A stretch of 64,000 bases of DNA from Musa acuminata AAA Group (lineage: Eukaryota > Streptophyta > Magnoliopsida > Zingiberales > Musaceae). Within the stretch, counting starts at the first letter, position 1, and every line of letters begins with the position of its first letter. The notes beneath the pieces are model-generated. The model was not told the DNA's origin. It did not search any database and worked only from the letters and a program-made list of their open reading frames with translations. The stretch lies in assembly GCF_036884655.1 (NCBI RefSeq), contig NC_088344.1:32693001-32757000 (forward strand), written 5' to 3'. Of the stretch, positions 46,428 through 59,603 are shown piece by piece. Both the position numbers and the translations under genes were made by a program.

Positions 46428-47027
46428 AAGAGAATTATTTTTATTTAAAGTTTAGAACAATATAACTAATACACTCTTTTAAGATAAGTTATACAACGAA
46501 TATAGATAAATAAAATAAAAAAAAGATATTTACTCAATAATGTTACTGCTAAAGTTAGTCGATACAAGAGATTAATGACTTGATAATCGAGTATCATGCA
46601 ACTAGATTAATGTGTGAAGGAGTCAAACACGAAAGAAGATGTCAATGTGGAGATAAAACTTCGAAATGAAAATTACTAGCGATCGATGTACTACTAAGGT
46701 ACTATTAAAGTACCTATAAGAGATAACAGTATCAGATTTTTCTAACTCGATTCTTCTGTTGCATAAGACAATATAAGTTTTGAAATGATTTTGCAGAGAT
46801 CAAATGAGTGACAAGAGAGAAAACAATGTGAAGATTTTTTATCCCTTTCTTACTCTCTCAATTATTCTATGGGCTGGTGTGTATTAGATGAACCGATATA
46901 ACTAATAAAGATAAAAGAAAAATTAAGAGGGAAAGCCTTTGATCAAAAGGGGCAAAACATTAAGATAGAATTGTGCTATAATACAATTCATGTAAAAGGC
47001 ATTTATTCATGACATCAATAGCAAAAA

Positions 47028-47100
47028 TGCAATAAGCGTAGATCAAACACACGACCTTTAGATCGTCAGTCTTGTAATTTCCCAACAAAGCTATGCAAGC
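47028..47100 (-). pseudogene. tRNA-Phe-derived, class B, anticodon position reads GAC
   Basis: The anticodon loop is CTGACGA, which nominally gives a Val anticodon. The rest carries class-B lesions, so decoding is unlikely. Confidence 0.6.
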
Positions 47101-47518
47101 TTGATTATCCATTTTATTTAAAGTACATAACAATATTACTAATACTCTCTTTTGAGGTAGGTTATACAACTAATAAAGATAAATATAATAAATAAAAGAT
47201 TTTCCTGAATAATATTTTTGTCGAAAGTTAGTCGATACATGAGATTAATGACCTGATAATCGAGTATGATGCGACCTGATTAATGTGTGAAAGAGTCAAA
47301 CAACAAAAAGATGTCAATGTGGAGATAAAACATCGAAATGAAAATTATGAGCGATCGATTTGCTACTAAGGTACTCCTGAATTATATATAAGAGAAAACG
47401 GTATCATATTTTTCAAACTCAGTTCTTTTGTTGCATAAGACGGTATCAGTTTTGAAATGATTTTTTCTATAATACATTTCACGTAAAGGGCATGTATTTG
47501 TGACATCGATAGCAAAAA

Positions 47519-47552
47519 TGCGGTGAGCTTGGATCGAACATGCGACCTTCCA

Positions 47553-47586
<34 letters not shown>

Positions 47587-47591
47587 CCAGC
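47519..47591 (-). pseudogene. tRNA-Phe(GAA), class A
   Basis: Five differences (G3T, C40T, T41G, G51A, C63A): mismatches in the acceptor, anticodon and T stems. Confidence 0.65.
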
Positions 47592-48178
47592 AAAAAAATT
47601 ATTTTTATTTAAGGTATAGAACAATATAACTAATACACTCTTTTAAGATAAGTTATACAACGAATATAGATAAATAAAATAAAAAAAAATTTACTCAAAT
47701 AATGTTAGTGTCTAATGTAAGTCGATACAAGAGATTAATGACTTGATAATCGAGTATCATGCGACTAGATTAATGTGTGAAGGAGTCAAACACGAAAGAA
47801 GATGTCAATGTGGAGATAAAACTTCGAAATGAAAATCAAGAGCGATCGATGTGCTACTAAGGTACTCTTGAAGTACCTATAAGAGAGAATAGTATCAGAT
47901 TTTCTAACTCGATTCTTTTGTTGCATAAGATGGTATAAGTTTTGAAATAATTTTGCAGAGATCAAATGAGTGACAAGAGAGAAAACAATGTGAAGATTTT
48001 ATTTGTGTCGAAAGTTAATCGATAGATGAGATTAATGACCTGATAATCGAGTATGATTCGACCAGATTAATGTGTGAAGGAGTCAAACAAGAAGAGAAGA
48101 GTATCACATTTTTCAAACTCATTTCTTTTGTTGGATAAGACGGTATAAGGGCATCTATTTGGACATCGATAGCTAAAA

Positions 48179-48251
48179 TGCGGTGAGCGTAGATCCAACA
48201 CGCAACCTTTAGATCTTCAGTCTAACGCTCTCCCAACTAAGCTATCCCCGC
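48179..48251 (-). pseudogene. tRNA-Phe(GAA), class A, near-intact
   Basis: C28T with G42A keeps pairing; C56G and C61T damage the T arm. It follows a deletion at about 48000 that removed the neighbouring B copy. Confidence 0.65.
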
Positions 48252-48850
48252 AAAGTAAATAATATTATTTAAAATATAGAACAATATAAATAATGCATTC
48301 TTTTAAGATAAGTTATACAACGAATATAGATAAATAAAATAAAAAAAGATTTTTACTCAATAATGTTAGAGTATAAAGTTAGTTGATACAAGAGATTAAT
48401 GACTTGATAATCGAGTATCATGCGACTAGATTAATGTGTGAAGGAGTCAAACACGAAAGAAGATGTCAATGTGGAGATAAAACTTCAAAACGAAAATCAC
48501 AGGTGATCGATGTACTACTAAGGTACTCTTGAAGTACCTATAAGAGAGAACAGTATCATATTTTTCTAACTCGATTCTTTTTTTCCATAAGACAGTATAA
48601 GTTTTGAAATGATTTTGCAGAGATCAAATAAGTGACAAGAGAGAAAACAATGTGAAGATTTTTGATCCCTTTCTTACTCTCTCAATTATTCCATGGCTGG
48701 TGGGTATTAGATGAACCGATATAACTAATAAAGATAAAAGAAAAATTAAGAAGGAAAGCCTTTAATGAAAAGGGGAAACACATAAAGATAGAATTGTGCT
48801 ATAATACAATTCATGTAAAAGGCATGTATTCGTGACATCAATAGCAAAAA

Positions 48851-48923
48851 TGTAATAAGCGTAGATCAAATACACGACCTTTAGATTTTCAGTCTGATAA
48901 TTTCCCAACTAAGCTATCCAAGC
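48851..48923 (-). pseudogene. tRNA-Phe-derived, class B
   Basis: 73 bases colinear with class-B changes. Confidence 0.65.
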
Positions 48924-49154
48924 TAGATTATCCATTTTATTTAAAGTACATAACAATATTACTAATACACTCTTTTGAGGTAGGTTATACAACTAATAAA
49001 GATAAATATAGTAAAAAAAAGATTTTCTTGAATAATATTGGTGTCGAAAGTTATTCGATACATGATATTAATGACCTGATATCGAGCATGATGCGACAAG
49101 ATTAATGTGAGGATCGATGTACGAAAGAACAGTATCAGATTTTTCAAACAAAAA

Positions 49155-49225
49155 TGCGGTGAGCGTGGATCGAACACGACCTTCAGATCTTCAGTCTAAC
49201 GCTCTCCCAATTGAGCTATCCCCAC
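49155..49225 (-). pseudogene. tRNA-Phe(GAA), class A, 71 bases
   Basis: Otherwise close to standard (C2T, G15A, C28T) but two bases (CG) are missing from the T stem. Confidence 0.7.
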
Positions 49226-49824
49226 AAGGGAATCATTTTTATTTAAAGTACAGAACAATATAACTAATACACTCTTTTAAGATAAGCTATACAACAAATA
49301 TAGATAAATAAAATAAAAAAAGATTTTTACTCAATAATGATAGTGTCTAAAGTTAGTCGATACAAGAGATTAATGACTTGATAATCGAGTATCATACGAC
49401 TAGATTAATGTGTGAAGGAGTCAGACACGAAAGAAGATGTCAATGTGGAGATAAAACTTCAAAACGAAAATCACGAGCGATCGATGTACTTCTAAGATAC
49501 TCTTGAAGTACATATAAGAGAGAACAGTATCATATTTTTTTAACTCGATTCTTTTTTTGCATAAGACGGTATAAGTTTTGAAATGACTTTGCAGAGATCA
49601 AATAAGTGACAAGAGAGAAAACAATGTGAAGATATTTGATCCCTTTCTTACTCTCTCAATTATTCCATGGCTGGTGGGTATTAGATGAACTGATATAACT
49701 AATAAAGATAAAAGAAAAATTAAGAGTGAAAACCTTGGATGAAATGGGGCAACACATAAAGATAGAATTGTGCTATAATACAATTCATATAAAAGGCATG
49801 TATTCGTGACATCAATAGCAAAAA

Positions 49825-49897
49825 TGCAAAAAGCGTAGATTAAACACACGACCTTTAGATTTTCAGTCTGATAATTTCCCAACTAAGCTATCGAAGC
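49825..49897 (-). pseudogene. tRNA-Phe-derived, class B
   Basis: 73 bases colinear; followed after only 128 bp by the next A copy because of a spacer deletion. Confidence 0.65.
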
Positions 49898-50024
49898 TAG
49901 ATTATCCATTTTATTTAAAGTACATAATAATATTACTAATACTCTCTTTTGAGATAGGTTATACAACTAATAAAGATAAATATAATAAAAAAAATTTTCT
50001 TGAATAATATTTTTTAAACTAAAA

Positions 50025-50097
50025 TACGGTGAACATGGATCGAACACCCGACCTTCAGATCTTTAGTATGACACTCTCCCAACTGAGCTATCCCCGC
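50025..50097 (-). pseudogene. tRNA-Phe-like, class A, anticodon AAA
   Basis: G34A, G30T, C50G and T-stem changes. Same AAA and C50G as the 50900 copy, so they share a parent. Confidence 0.65.
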
Positions 50098-50696
50098 AAG
50101 GGAATCTTTTTTATTTAAAGTACAGAACAATATAACTAATACATTCTTTTAAGATAAGTTATACAACAAATATAGATAAATAAAATAAAAAAATATTTTT
50201 ACTCAATAATGATAGTGTCTAAAGTTAGTCGATACAAGAGACTAATGACTTGATAATCGAGTATCATGCGACTAATTTAATGTGTGAAGGAGTCAGACAC
50301 GAAAGAAGATGTCAATGTGGAGATAAAACTTCAAAATGAAAATCACGAGCGATCGATATACTTCTACGGTACTCTTGAAGTACCTATAAGAGAGAACAAT
50401 ATCAGATTTTTTTAACTCGATTCTTTTTTTGCATAAGACGGCATAAGTTTTGAAATGATTTTGCAGAGATCAAATAAGTGACAAGAGAGAAAACAATGTG
50501 AAGATTTTTGATCCCTTTCTTACTCTCTCAATTATTCCATGGCTGGTGGGTATTAGATGAACCGATATAACTAATAAAGATAAAAGAAAAATTAAGAGGG
50601 AAAACCTTTGATGAAATGGGGCAACACATAAAGATAGAATTGTGCTATAATACAATTCATGTAAAAGGCATGTATTCGTGACATCAATAGCAAAAA

Positions 50697-50769
50697 TGCA
50701 AAAAGCGTAGATTAAACACACGACCTTTAGATTTTCAGTCTGATAATTTCCTAACTAAGCTATCCAAGC
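50697..50769 (-). pseudogene. tRNA-Phe-derived, class B
   Basis: 73 bases; nearly identical to the 49825 copy. Confidence 0.65.
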
Positions 50770-50899
50770 TAGATTATCCATTTTATTTAAAGTACATAAC
50801 AATATTACTAATACTCTATTTTGAGATAGGTTATACAACTAATAAAGATAAATATAATAAAAAAAAAGACTTTCCTGAATAACATTTTTTAAACTAAAA

Positions 50900-50972
50900 T
50901 ACAATGAGCATGGATCGAACACCCGACCTTCAGATCTTTAGTCTGACACTCTCCCAACTGAGCTAACCTCTA
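50900..50972 (-). pseudogene. tRNA-Phe-like, class A, anticodon AAA
   Basis: Acceptor 5' strand TAGAGGT is destroyed; G34A and C50G shared with the 50025 copy. Confidence 0.65.
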
Positions 50973-51571
50973 AAGGGAATTATTTTTAGTTAAAGGACAG
51001 AACAATATAACTAATACACTCTTTTAAGATAAGTTATACAACAAATATAGATAAATAAAATAAAAAAATATTTTTACTCAATAATGATAGTGTCTAAAGT
51101 TAGTCGATACAAGAGATTAATGACTTGATAATCGAGTATCATACGACTAGATTAATGTGTGAAGGAGTCAGACACGAAAGAAGATGTAAAAGTGGAGATA
51201 AAACTTCAAAACGAAAATCACGAGCGATCGATGTACTTCTAAGGTACTCTTGAAGTACCTATAAGAGAGAACAGTATCAGATTTTTCTAACTCGATTCTT
51301 TTTTTGCATAAGACGGTATAAGTTTTGAAATGATTTTGCAGAGATCAAATAAGTGACAAGAAAGAAAACAATGTGAAGATTTTTGATCCCTTTCTTACTC
51401 TCTCAATTATTCCATAGCTGGTGGGTATTAGATGAACCGATATAAGTAATAAAGATAAATGAAAAATAGAGAGAGAAAGCCTTTGATGAAAAGGGGCAAC
51501 ACATAAAGATAGAATTGTGCTATAATACAATTCATGTAAAAGGCATGTATTCGTGACATCAATAGCAAAAA

Positions 51572-51644
51572 TGCAATAACCATAGATCAAACACACGACC
51601 TTTAGATTTTCAATCTGATAAATTCCCAACTATGCTATCCAAGC
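51572..51644 (-). pseudogene. tRNA-Phe-derived, class B, newer subtype
   Basis: First copy with the T12A change (GCATAG for GCTTAG) and C32T that mark all later B copies. Confidence 0.65.
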
Positions 51645-51875
51645 TAGATTATCCATTTTATTTCAAGTACATAACAATATTACTAATACTCTCTTTTGAG
51701 GTAGGTTATACAACTAATAAAGATAAATATAATAAAAAAAGATTTTCTTGAATAATATTTGTGTCAAAAGTTAGTCGATACATGAGATTAATGACCTGAT
51801 AATCGAGTATGATGCGACTAGATTAATGTGAAGATCAATGTATGAGAGAACAATATCATATTTTTCAAACTAAAA

Positions 51876-51909
51876 TGCGGTGAGCGTGGATCGAACATGC
51901 GACCTTTAA

Positions 51910-51943
<34 letters not shown>

Positions 51944-51948
51944 CCCGC
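51876..51948 (-). pseudogene. tRNA-Phe(GAA), class A, near-intact
   Basis: Three differences, C40T, G42A and G51A; the latter two give C-A mismatches. T4 terminator follows. Confidence 0.6.
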
Positions 51949-52180
51949 AAAAGAATTATTTTTAATTAAAGTACAGAACAATATAACTAATACACTCTTT
52001 TAAGATAAGTTATACAACAAATATAGATAAATAAAATAAAAAAATATTTTTACTCAATAATATTAGAGTCTAAATTTAGTCTATACAAGAGATTAATGAC
52101 TTGATAATCGAGTATCATACGACTAAATTAATGTGAAGATCAATGTATGAGAGAACAGTATCATATTTTTCAAACTAAAA

Positions 52181-52253
52181 TACGGTGAGCATGGATCGAA
52201 CACACGACCTTCAGATCTTCAGTCTAACGCTCTCCCAACTGAGCTATCCCCGC
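52181..52253 (-). tRNA. tRNA-Phe(GAA), class A, variant that still folds
   Basis: Four transitions (C28T, C50T, C63T, C72T); each leaves a G-T wobble pair, and box A and box B are intact. T4 run (CGTATTTTAG) directly downstream. Possibly functional. Confidence 0.5.
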
Positions 52254-52852
52254 AAGGGAATCAGTTTTAATTATAGTACAGAACAATATAACTAATACAC
52301 TCTTTTAAGATAAGTTATACAACAAATATAGATAAATAAAATAAAAAAATATTTTTACTCAATAATGATAGTGTCTAAAGTCAGTCGATACAAGAGATTA
52401 ATAACTTGATAATCGAGTATCATGCGACTAGATTAATGTATTTAGGAGTCAGACACGAAAGAAGATGTCAATGTTGAGATAAAACTTCAAAACGAAAATC
52501 ACGAGCGATCGATGTACCTCTAAGGTACTCTTGAAGTACCTATAAGAGAGAACAGTATCAGATTTTTCTAACTCGATTCTTTTTTTGCATAAGACGGTAT
52601 AAGTTTTGAAATGATTTTGCAGAGATCAAATAAGTGACAAGAGAGAAAACAATGTGAAGATTTTTGATCCCTTTCTTACTCTCTCAATTATTCCATGGCC
52701 GGTGGGTATTAGATGAACCGATATAAGTAATAAAGATAAATGAAAAATACAGAGGTAAAGCCTTTGATGAAAAGGGGCAACACATAAACATAGAATTGTG
52801 CTATAATACAATTCATGGAAAAGGCATGTATTCGTGACATCAATAGCAAAAA

Positions 52853-52925
52853 TGCAATAAGCGTAGATCAAACACACGACCTTTAGATTTTCAATCTGAT
52901 AATTTCCCAACTATGCTATCCAAGC
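52853..52925 (-). pseudogene. tRNA-Phe-derived, class B, newer subtype
   Basis: 73 bases; T12A, C32T, G37A and C56T. Anticodon loop reads TTGAAAA. Confidence 0.65.
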
Positions 52926-53156
52926 TAGATTATCCATTTTATTTCAAGTACATAACAATATTACTAATACTCTCTTTTGAGGTAGGTTATACAACTAATA
53001 AAGATAAATATAATAAAAAAAGATTTTCTTGAATAATATTTGTGTCAAAAGTTAGTCGATACATGAGATTAATGACCTGGTAATCGAGTATGATGCGACC
53101 AGATTAATGTGAAGATCAATGTATGAGAGAACAGTATCATATTTTTCAAACTAAAA

Positions 53157-53181
53157 TGCGGTGAGCGTGGATCGAACACGC

Positions 53182-53224
<43 letters not shown>

Positions 53225-53229
53225 CCCGC
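53157..53229 (-). tRNA. tRNA-Phe(GAA), intact
   Basis: All 73 bases match the standard plant cytosolic tRNA-Phe: acceptor GCGGGGA/TCACCGC, D arm GCTC/GAGC, anticodon loop CTGAAGA, T arm GCGTG/CACGC with TTCGATC. T4 terminator begins one base after the discriminator. About 31-37 bases upstream is a TATATTG element of the kind seen ahead of plant Pol III tRNA genes. Confidence 0.93.
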
Positions 53230-53828
53230 AAGGTAATAATTTTTAATTAAATTACAGAACAATATAACTAATACACTCTTTTAAGATAAGTTATACAACA
53301 AATATAGATAAATAAAATAAAAAAATATTTTTACTCAATAATGATAGTGTCTAAAGTCAGTCGATACAAGAGATTAATAACTTGATAATCGAGTATCATG
53401 CGACTATACTAATGTATGTAAGAGTCAGACACGAAAGAAGATGTCAATGTGGAGATAAAACTTCAAAACAAAAATCACGAGCGATCGATGTACCTCTAAG
53501 GTACTCTTGAAGTACCTATAAGAGAGAACAGTATCATATTTTTCTAACTCGATTCTTCTTTTGCATAAGACGGTATAAGTTTTGAAATGATTTTGCAGAG
53601 ATCAAATAAGTGACAAGAGAGAAAACAATGTGAAGATTTTTGATCCCTTTCTTACTCTCTCAATTATTCCATGGCCGGTGGGTATTAGATGAACCGATAT
53701 AACTAATAAAGATAAATGAAAAATTCAGAGGTAAAGCCTTTGATGAAAAGGGGCAACACATAAAGATAGAATTGTGCTATAATATAATTCATGTAAACGG
53801 CATGTATTCGTGACATCAATAGCAAAAA

Positions 53829-53896
53829 TGCAATAAGCGTAGATCAAAGACCATTAGATTTTCAATCTGATAATTTCCCAACTATGCTATCCAAGC
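53829..53896 (-). pseudogene. tRNA-Phe-derived, class B, 68 bases
   Basis: Newer B subtype with five bases lost in the variable/T region. Confidence 0.65.
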
Positions 53897-54127
53897 TAGA
53901 TTATCCATTTTATTTCAAGTACATAACAATATTACTAATATTCTCTTTTGAGGTTGGTTATACAACTAATAAAGATAAATATAATTAAAAAAGATTTTCT
54001 TGAATAATATTTGTGTCAAAAGTTAGTCGATACATGAGATTAATGACCTGATAATCGAGTATGATGCGACCAAATTAATGTGAAGATCAATGTATGAGAG
54101 AACAGTATCATATTTTTCAAACTAAAA

Positions 54128-54152
54128 TGCGGTGAGCGTGGATCGAACACGC

Positions 54153-54195
<43 letters not shown>

Positions 54196-54200
54196 CCCGC
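54128..54200 (-). tRNA. tRNA-Phe(GAA), intact
   Basis: Base-for-base standard sequence with T4 terminator and the upstream TATATTG. Part of a block repeated at 60772. Confidence 0.93.
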
Positions 54201-54797
54201 AAGGTAATCATTTTTAATTAAAGTATAGAACAATATAACTAATACACTTTTTTAAGATAAGTTATACAACAAATATAGATAAATAAAATAAAAAAATATT
54301 TTTACTCAATAATGATAGTGTCTAAAGTCAGTCGATACAAGAGATTAATGACTTGATAATTGAATATCATGCAACTAGATTAATGTATGTAGGAGTAAGA
54401 CACGAAAGAAGATGTCAATGTGGAGATAACTTCAAAACGAAAATCACGAGCGATCGATGTACCTCTAAGGTACTCTTGAAGTACCTATAAGAGAGAACAG
54501 TATCATATTTTTCTAACTCGATTCCTTTTTTTGCATAAGACGGTATAAGTTTTGAAATGATTTTGCAGAGATCAAATAAGTGACAAGAGAGAAAACAATG
54601 TGAAGATTTTTGATCCCTTTCTTACTCTCTCAATTATTCCATGGCCGGTGGGTATTAGATGAACCGATATAACTAATAAAGATAAATGAAAAATTCAGAG
54701 GTAAAGCCTTTGATGAAAAGGGCAACACATAAAGATAGAATTGTGCTATAATACAATTCATGTAAAAGGCATGTATTCGTGACATTAATAGCAAAAA

Positions 54798-54870
54798 TGC
54801 AATAATCGTAGATCAAACACACGACCTTTAGATTTTCAATCTGATAATTTCCCAACTATGATATCCAAGC
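54798..54870 (-). pseudogene. tRNA-Phe-derived, class B, newer subtype
   Basis: 73 bases; also G10T (ATATCATAG), shared with the 57145 copy. Confidence 0.65.
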
Positions 54871-55112
54871 TAGATTATCCATTTTATTTCAAGTACATAA
54901 CAATATTACTAATACTCTCTTTTGAGGTAGGTTATACAACTAATAAAGATAAATATAATAAAAAAAGATTTTCTTGAATAATATTTGTGTCAAAAATTAG
55001 TCGATACATGAGATTAATGACCTGATAATCGAGTATGATGCGACCAGATTAATGTGAAGATCAATGTATGAGAGAACAGTATCATATTTTTCAAACTAAA
55101 ATGCAACTAAAA

Positions 55113-55185
55113 TGCAGTGAGCATGGATCGAACACGCGACCTTCAAATCTTCAGTCTGTCGCTCTCCCAACTGAGCTATCTCCGT
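55113..55185 (-). pseudogene. tRNA-Phe(GAA), class A
   Basis: G1A, G5A, T27A, C40T, C63T, C70T. Preceded on the plus strand by a duplicated CTAAAATGCAA word, which also marks the 57460 and 61759 copies. Confidence 0.65.
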
Positions 55186-55784
55186 AAGAAAATTATTTTT
55201 AATTAAAGTGCAAAACAATATAACTAATACACTCTTTTAAGATAAGTTATACAACAAATATAGATAAATAAAATTAAAAAATATTTTTACTCAATAATGA
55301 TAGTGTCTAAAGTCAGTCGATACAAGAGATTAATAACTTGATAATCGAGTATCATGCGACTAGATTAATGTATGTAGGAGTCAGACATGAAAGAAGATGT
55401 CAATGTGGAGATAAAACTTCAAAACGAAAATCACGAGCGATCGATGTACCTTTAAGGTACTCTTGAAGTACCTATAAGAGAGAACAGTATCAGATTTTTC
55501 TAACTCGATTCTTTTTTTGCATAAGACGGTATAAGTTTTGAAATGATTTTGTAGAGATCAAATAAGTGACAAGAGAGAAAACAATGTGAAGATTTTTGAT
55601 CCCTTTCTTACTCTCTCAATTATTCCATGGCTAGTGGGTATTAGATGAACCGATATAAGTAATAAAGATAAATGAAAAATTCAGAGGTAAAGCCTTTGAT
55701 GAAAAGGGGCAACACATAAAGATAGAATTGTGCTATAATACAATTCATGTAAAAGGCATGTATTCGTTACATCAATAGCAAAAA

Positions 55785-55857
55785 TGCAATAAGCGTAGAT
55801 CAAACACACGACCTTTAGATATTCAGTCTGATAATTTCCCAACTATGCTATCCAAGC
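55785..55857 (-). pseudogene. tRNA-Phe-derived, class B
   Basis: 73 bases; identical in key changes to the 59106 copy (block offset 3,321 bp). Confidence 0.65.
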
Positions 55858-56209
55858 TAGATTATCCATTTTATTTCAAGTACATAAGAATATTAATAAT
55901 ACTCTCTTTTGAGGTAGGTTATACAACTAATAAAGATAAATATAATAAAAAAAAGATTTTCCTGAATAATATTTTTGTCGAAAGTTAGTCCATACATGAG
56001 ATTAATGACATGATAATCGAGTATGATGTGACCAGTTTTATGTGTGAAGGAGTCAAACAAGAAGAAAGATGTCAATGTGGAGATAAAACATCGAAATGAA
56101 TATCACGAGCGATCGATGTACGAGAGAACAGTATCACATTTTTCAAACTCGGTTCTTTTGTTGCTTAAGACGATATAAGGGCATGTATTTTTGACATCGA
56201 TAGCAAAAA

Positions 56210-56282
56210 TACGATAAACATGGATCGAACACGCAACCTTCAGATCTTCAGTCTAACGCTTTCCCAACTGAGCTATCCCTGC
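56210..56282 (-). pseudogene. tRNA-Phe(GAA), class A
   Basis: Nine transitions (G3A, G22A, C28T, C48T and five in the 3' half). Its duplicate is at 59531. Confidence 0.65.
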
Positions 56283-56473
56283 AAGGGAATTATTTTTTTT
56301 TTAAATACAGAACAATATAACTAATACACTCTTTTAAGATAAGCTATACAACAAATATAGATAAATAAAATAAAAAAATATTTTTACTCAATAATATTAG
56401 AGTCTAAAGTTAGTCTATACAAGAGATTAATGACTTGATAATCGAGTATCATACGACTAGATTAATGTGAAGA

Positions 56474-56546
56474 TGCGGTGAGCATGGATCGAACACGCGA
56501 CCTTCAGATCTTCAGTCTGACGCTTTCCCAACTGAGCTATCCCCGC
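56474..56546 (-). tRNA. tRNA-Phe(GAA), two changes, no terminator nearby
   Basis: G22A (C-A mismatch in the D stem) and C63T (wobble). Boxes A and B good. The 3' end is fused to GATTAATGTGAAG spacer, so the usual T4/T5 run is missing. Function doubtful. Confidence 0.5.
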
Positions 56547-57144
56547 AAGGGAATCATTTTTAATTAAAGCACAGAACAATATAACTAATACACTTTTTTA
56601 AGATAAGTTATACAACAAATATAGATAAATAAAATAAAAAAATATTTTTACTCAATAATGATAGTGTCTAAAGTCAGTCGATACAAGAGATTAATAACTT
56701 GATAATCGAGTATCATGCGACTAGATTAATATATGTAAGAGTCAGACACGAAAGAAGATGTCAATGTGGAGATAAAACTTCAAAACGAAAATCACGAGCG
56801 ATCGATGTACCTCTAAGGTACTCTTGAAGTACCTATAAGAGAGAACAGTATCATATTTTTCTAACTCGATTCTTTTTTTGCATAAGACGGTATAAGTTTT
56901 GAAATGATTTTGCAGAGATCAAATAAGTGACAAGAGAGAAAACAATGTGAAGATTTTTGATCCCTTTCTTACTCTCTCAATTATTCCATGGCCGGTGGGT
57001 ATTAGATGAACCGATATAACTAATAAAGATAAATGAAAAATTCAGAGGTAAAGCCTTTGATGAAAAGGGCAACACATAAAGATAGAATTGTGCTATAATA
57101 CAATTCATGTAAACGGCATGTATTCGTGACATTAATAGCAAAAA

Positions 57145-57217
57145 TGCAATAATCGTAGATCAAACACACGACCTTTAGATTTTCAATCTGATAATTTCCC
57201 AACTATGATATCCAAGC
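57145..57217 (-). pseudogene. tRNA-Phe-derived, class B, newer subtype
   Basis: 73 bases; G10T as in the 54798 copy. Confidence 0.65.
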
Positions 57218-57459
57218 TAGATTATCCATTTTATTTCAAGTACATAACAATATTACTAATACTCTCTTTTGAGGTAGGTTATACAACTAATAAAGATAAA
57301 TATAATAAAAAAAGATTTTCTTGAATAATATTTGTGTCAAAAATTAGTCGATACATGAGATTAATGACCTGATAATCGAGTATGATGCGACCAGATTAAT
57401 GTGAAGATCAATGTATGAGAGAACAGTATCATATTTTTCAAACTAAAATACAACTAAAA

Positions 57460-57493
57460 TGCAGTGAGCATGGATCGAACACGCGACCTTCAA

Positions 57494-57527
<34 letters not shown>

Positions 57528-57532
57528 TTCGC
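57460..57532 (-). pseudogene. tRNA-Phe(GAA), class A
   Basis: G4A and G5A weaken the acceptor; C40T, C63T and C70T are wobble-compatible. Same lineage as 55113 and 61759. Confidence 0.6.
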
Positions 57533-58129
57533 AAGAAAATTATTTTTAATTAAAGTGCAAAACAATATAACTAATACACTCTTTTAAGATAAGTTATACA
57601 ACAAATATAGATAAATAAAATTAAAAAATATTTTTACTCAATAATGATAGTGTCTAAAGTCAGTCGATACAAGAGATTAATAACTTGATAATCGAGTATC
57701 TTGCGACTAGATTAATGTATGTAGGAGTCAGACACGAAAGAAGATGTCAATGTGGAGATAAAACTTCAAAACGAAAATCACGAGTGATCGATGTACCTCT
57801 AAGGTACTCTTGAAGTACATATAAGAGAGAACAGTATCATATTTTTCTAACTCGATTCTTTTTTTGCATAAGACGGTATAAGTTTTGAAATGATTTTGCA
57901 GAGATCAAATAAGTGACGAGAGAAAACAATGTGAAGATTTTTGATCCTTTTCTTACTCTCTCAATTATTCCATGGCCAGTGGGTATTAGATGAACCGATA
58001 TAACTAATAAAGATAAATGAAAAATTCAGAGGTAAAGCCTTTGATGAAAAGGGGCAACACATAAAGATAGAATTGTGCTATAATACAATTCATGTAAAAG
58101 GCATGTATTCGTGACATCAATAGCAAATA

Positions 58130-58202
58130 TGCAATAAGCGTAGATCAAACACACGACCTTTAGATTTTCAATCTGATAATTTCCCAACTATGCTATCGAA
58201 GC
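58130..58202 (-). pseudogene. tRNA-Phe-derived, class B, newer subtype
   Basis: 73 bases; its duplicate is at 62429. Confidence 0.65.
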
Positions 58203-58433
58203 TAGATTATCCATTTTATTTCAAGTACATAACAATATTAGTAATACTATCTTTTGAGGTAGGTTATACAACTAATAAAGAAAAATATAATAAAAAAAGA
58301 TTTTCTTGAATAATATTTTTGTCAAAAGTTAGTCGATACATGAGATTAATGACCTGATAATCGAGTATGATGCGACCAGATTAATGTGAAGATCAATGTA
58401 TGAGAGAACAGTATCATATTTTTCAAACTAAAA

Positions 58434-58458
58434 TGCGGTGAGCGTGGATCGAACACGC

Positions 58459-58501
<43 letters not shown>

Positions 58502-58506
58502 CCCGC
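58434..58506 (-). tRNA. tRNA-Phe(GAA), intact
   Basis: Base-for-base standard sequence, T4 terminator, AT-rich upstream region with a TATAT-type element. Confidence 0.93.
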
Positions 58507-59105
58507 AAAGGATTCCATTTTAATTAAAGTATTGAACAATATAGCTAATACACTCTTTTAAGATAAGTTATACAACAAATATAGATAAATAAAATAAAAA
58601 AATATTTTTACTCAATAATGATAGTGTCTAAAGTCAGTCGATACAAGAGATTAATAACTTGATAATCGAGTATCATGCGACTAGATTAATGTATGTAGGA
58701 GTCAGACACGAAAGAAGATGTCAATGTGGAGATAAAACTTCAAAACGAAAATCACGAGCGATCGATGTACCTTTAAGGTACTCTTGAAGTACCTATAAGA
58801 GAGAACAGTATCAGATTTTTCTAACTCGATTCTTTTTTTGCATAAGACGGTATAAGTTTTGAAATGATTTTGTAGAGATCAAATAAGTGACAAGAGAGAA
58901 AACAATGTGAAGATTTTTGATCCCTTTCTTACTCTCTCAATTATTCCATGGCTGGTGGGTATTAGATGAACCGATATAAGTAATAAAGATAAATGAAAAA
59001 TTCAGAGGTAAAGCCTTTGATGAAAAGGGGCAACACATAAAGATAGAATTGTGCTATAATACAATTCATGTAAAAGGCATGTATTCGTTACATCAATAGC
59101 AAAAA

Positions 59106-59178
59106 TGCAATAAGCGTAGATCAAACACACGACCTTTAGATATTCAGTCTGATAATTTCCCAACTATGCTATCCAAGC
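59106..59178 (-). pseudogene. tRNA-Phe-derived, class B
   Basis: 73 bases; duplicate of 55785. Confidence 0.65.
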
Positions 59179-59530
59179 TAGATTATCCATTTTATTTCAA
59201 GTACATAAGAATATTAATAATACTCTCTTTTGAGGTAGGTTATACAACTAATAAAGATAAATATAATAAAAAAAAGATTTTCCTGAATAATATTTTTGTC
59301 GAAAGTTAGTCCATACATGAGATTAATGACATGATAATCGAGTATGATGTGACCAGTTTTATGTGTGAAGGAGTCAAACAAGAAGAAAGATGTAAATGTA
59401 GAGATAAAACATCGAAATGAATATCACGAGCGATCGATGTACGAGAGAACAGTATCACATTTTTCAAACTCGGTTCTTTTGTTGCTTAAGACGATATAAG
59501 GGCATGTATTTTTGACATCGATAGCAAAAA

Positions 59531-59603
59531 TACGATAAACATGGATCGAACACGCAACCTTCAGATCTTCAGTCTAACGCTTTCCCAACTGAGCTATCCC
59601 TGC
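59531..59603 (-). pseudogene. tRNA-Phe(GAA), class A
   Basis: Same nine transitions as its duplicate at 56210. Confidence 0.65.
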
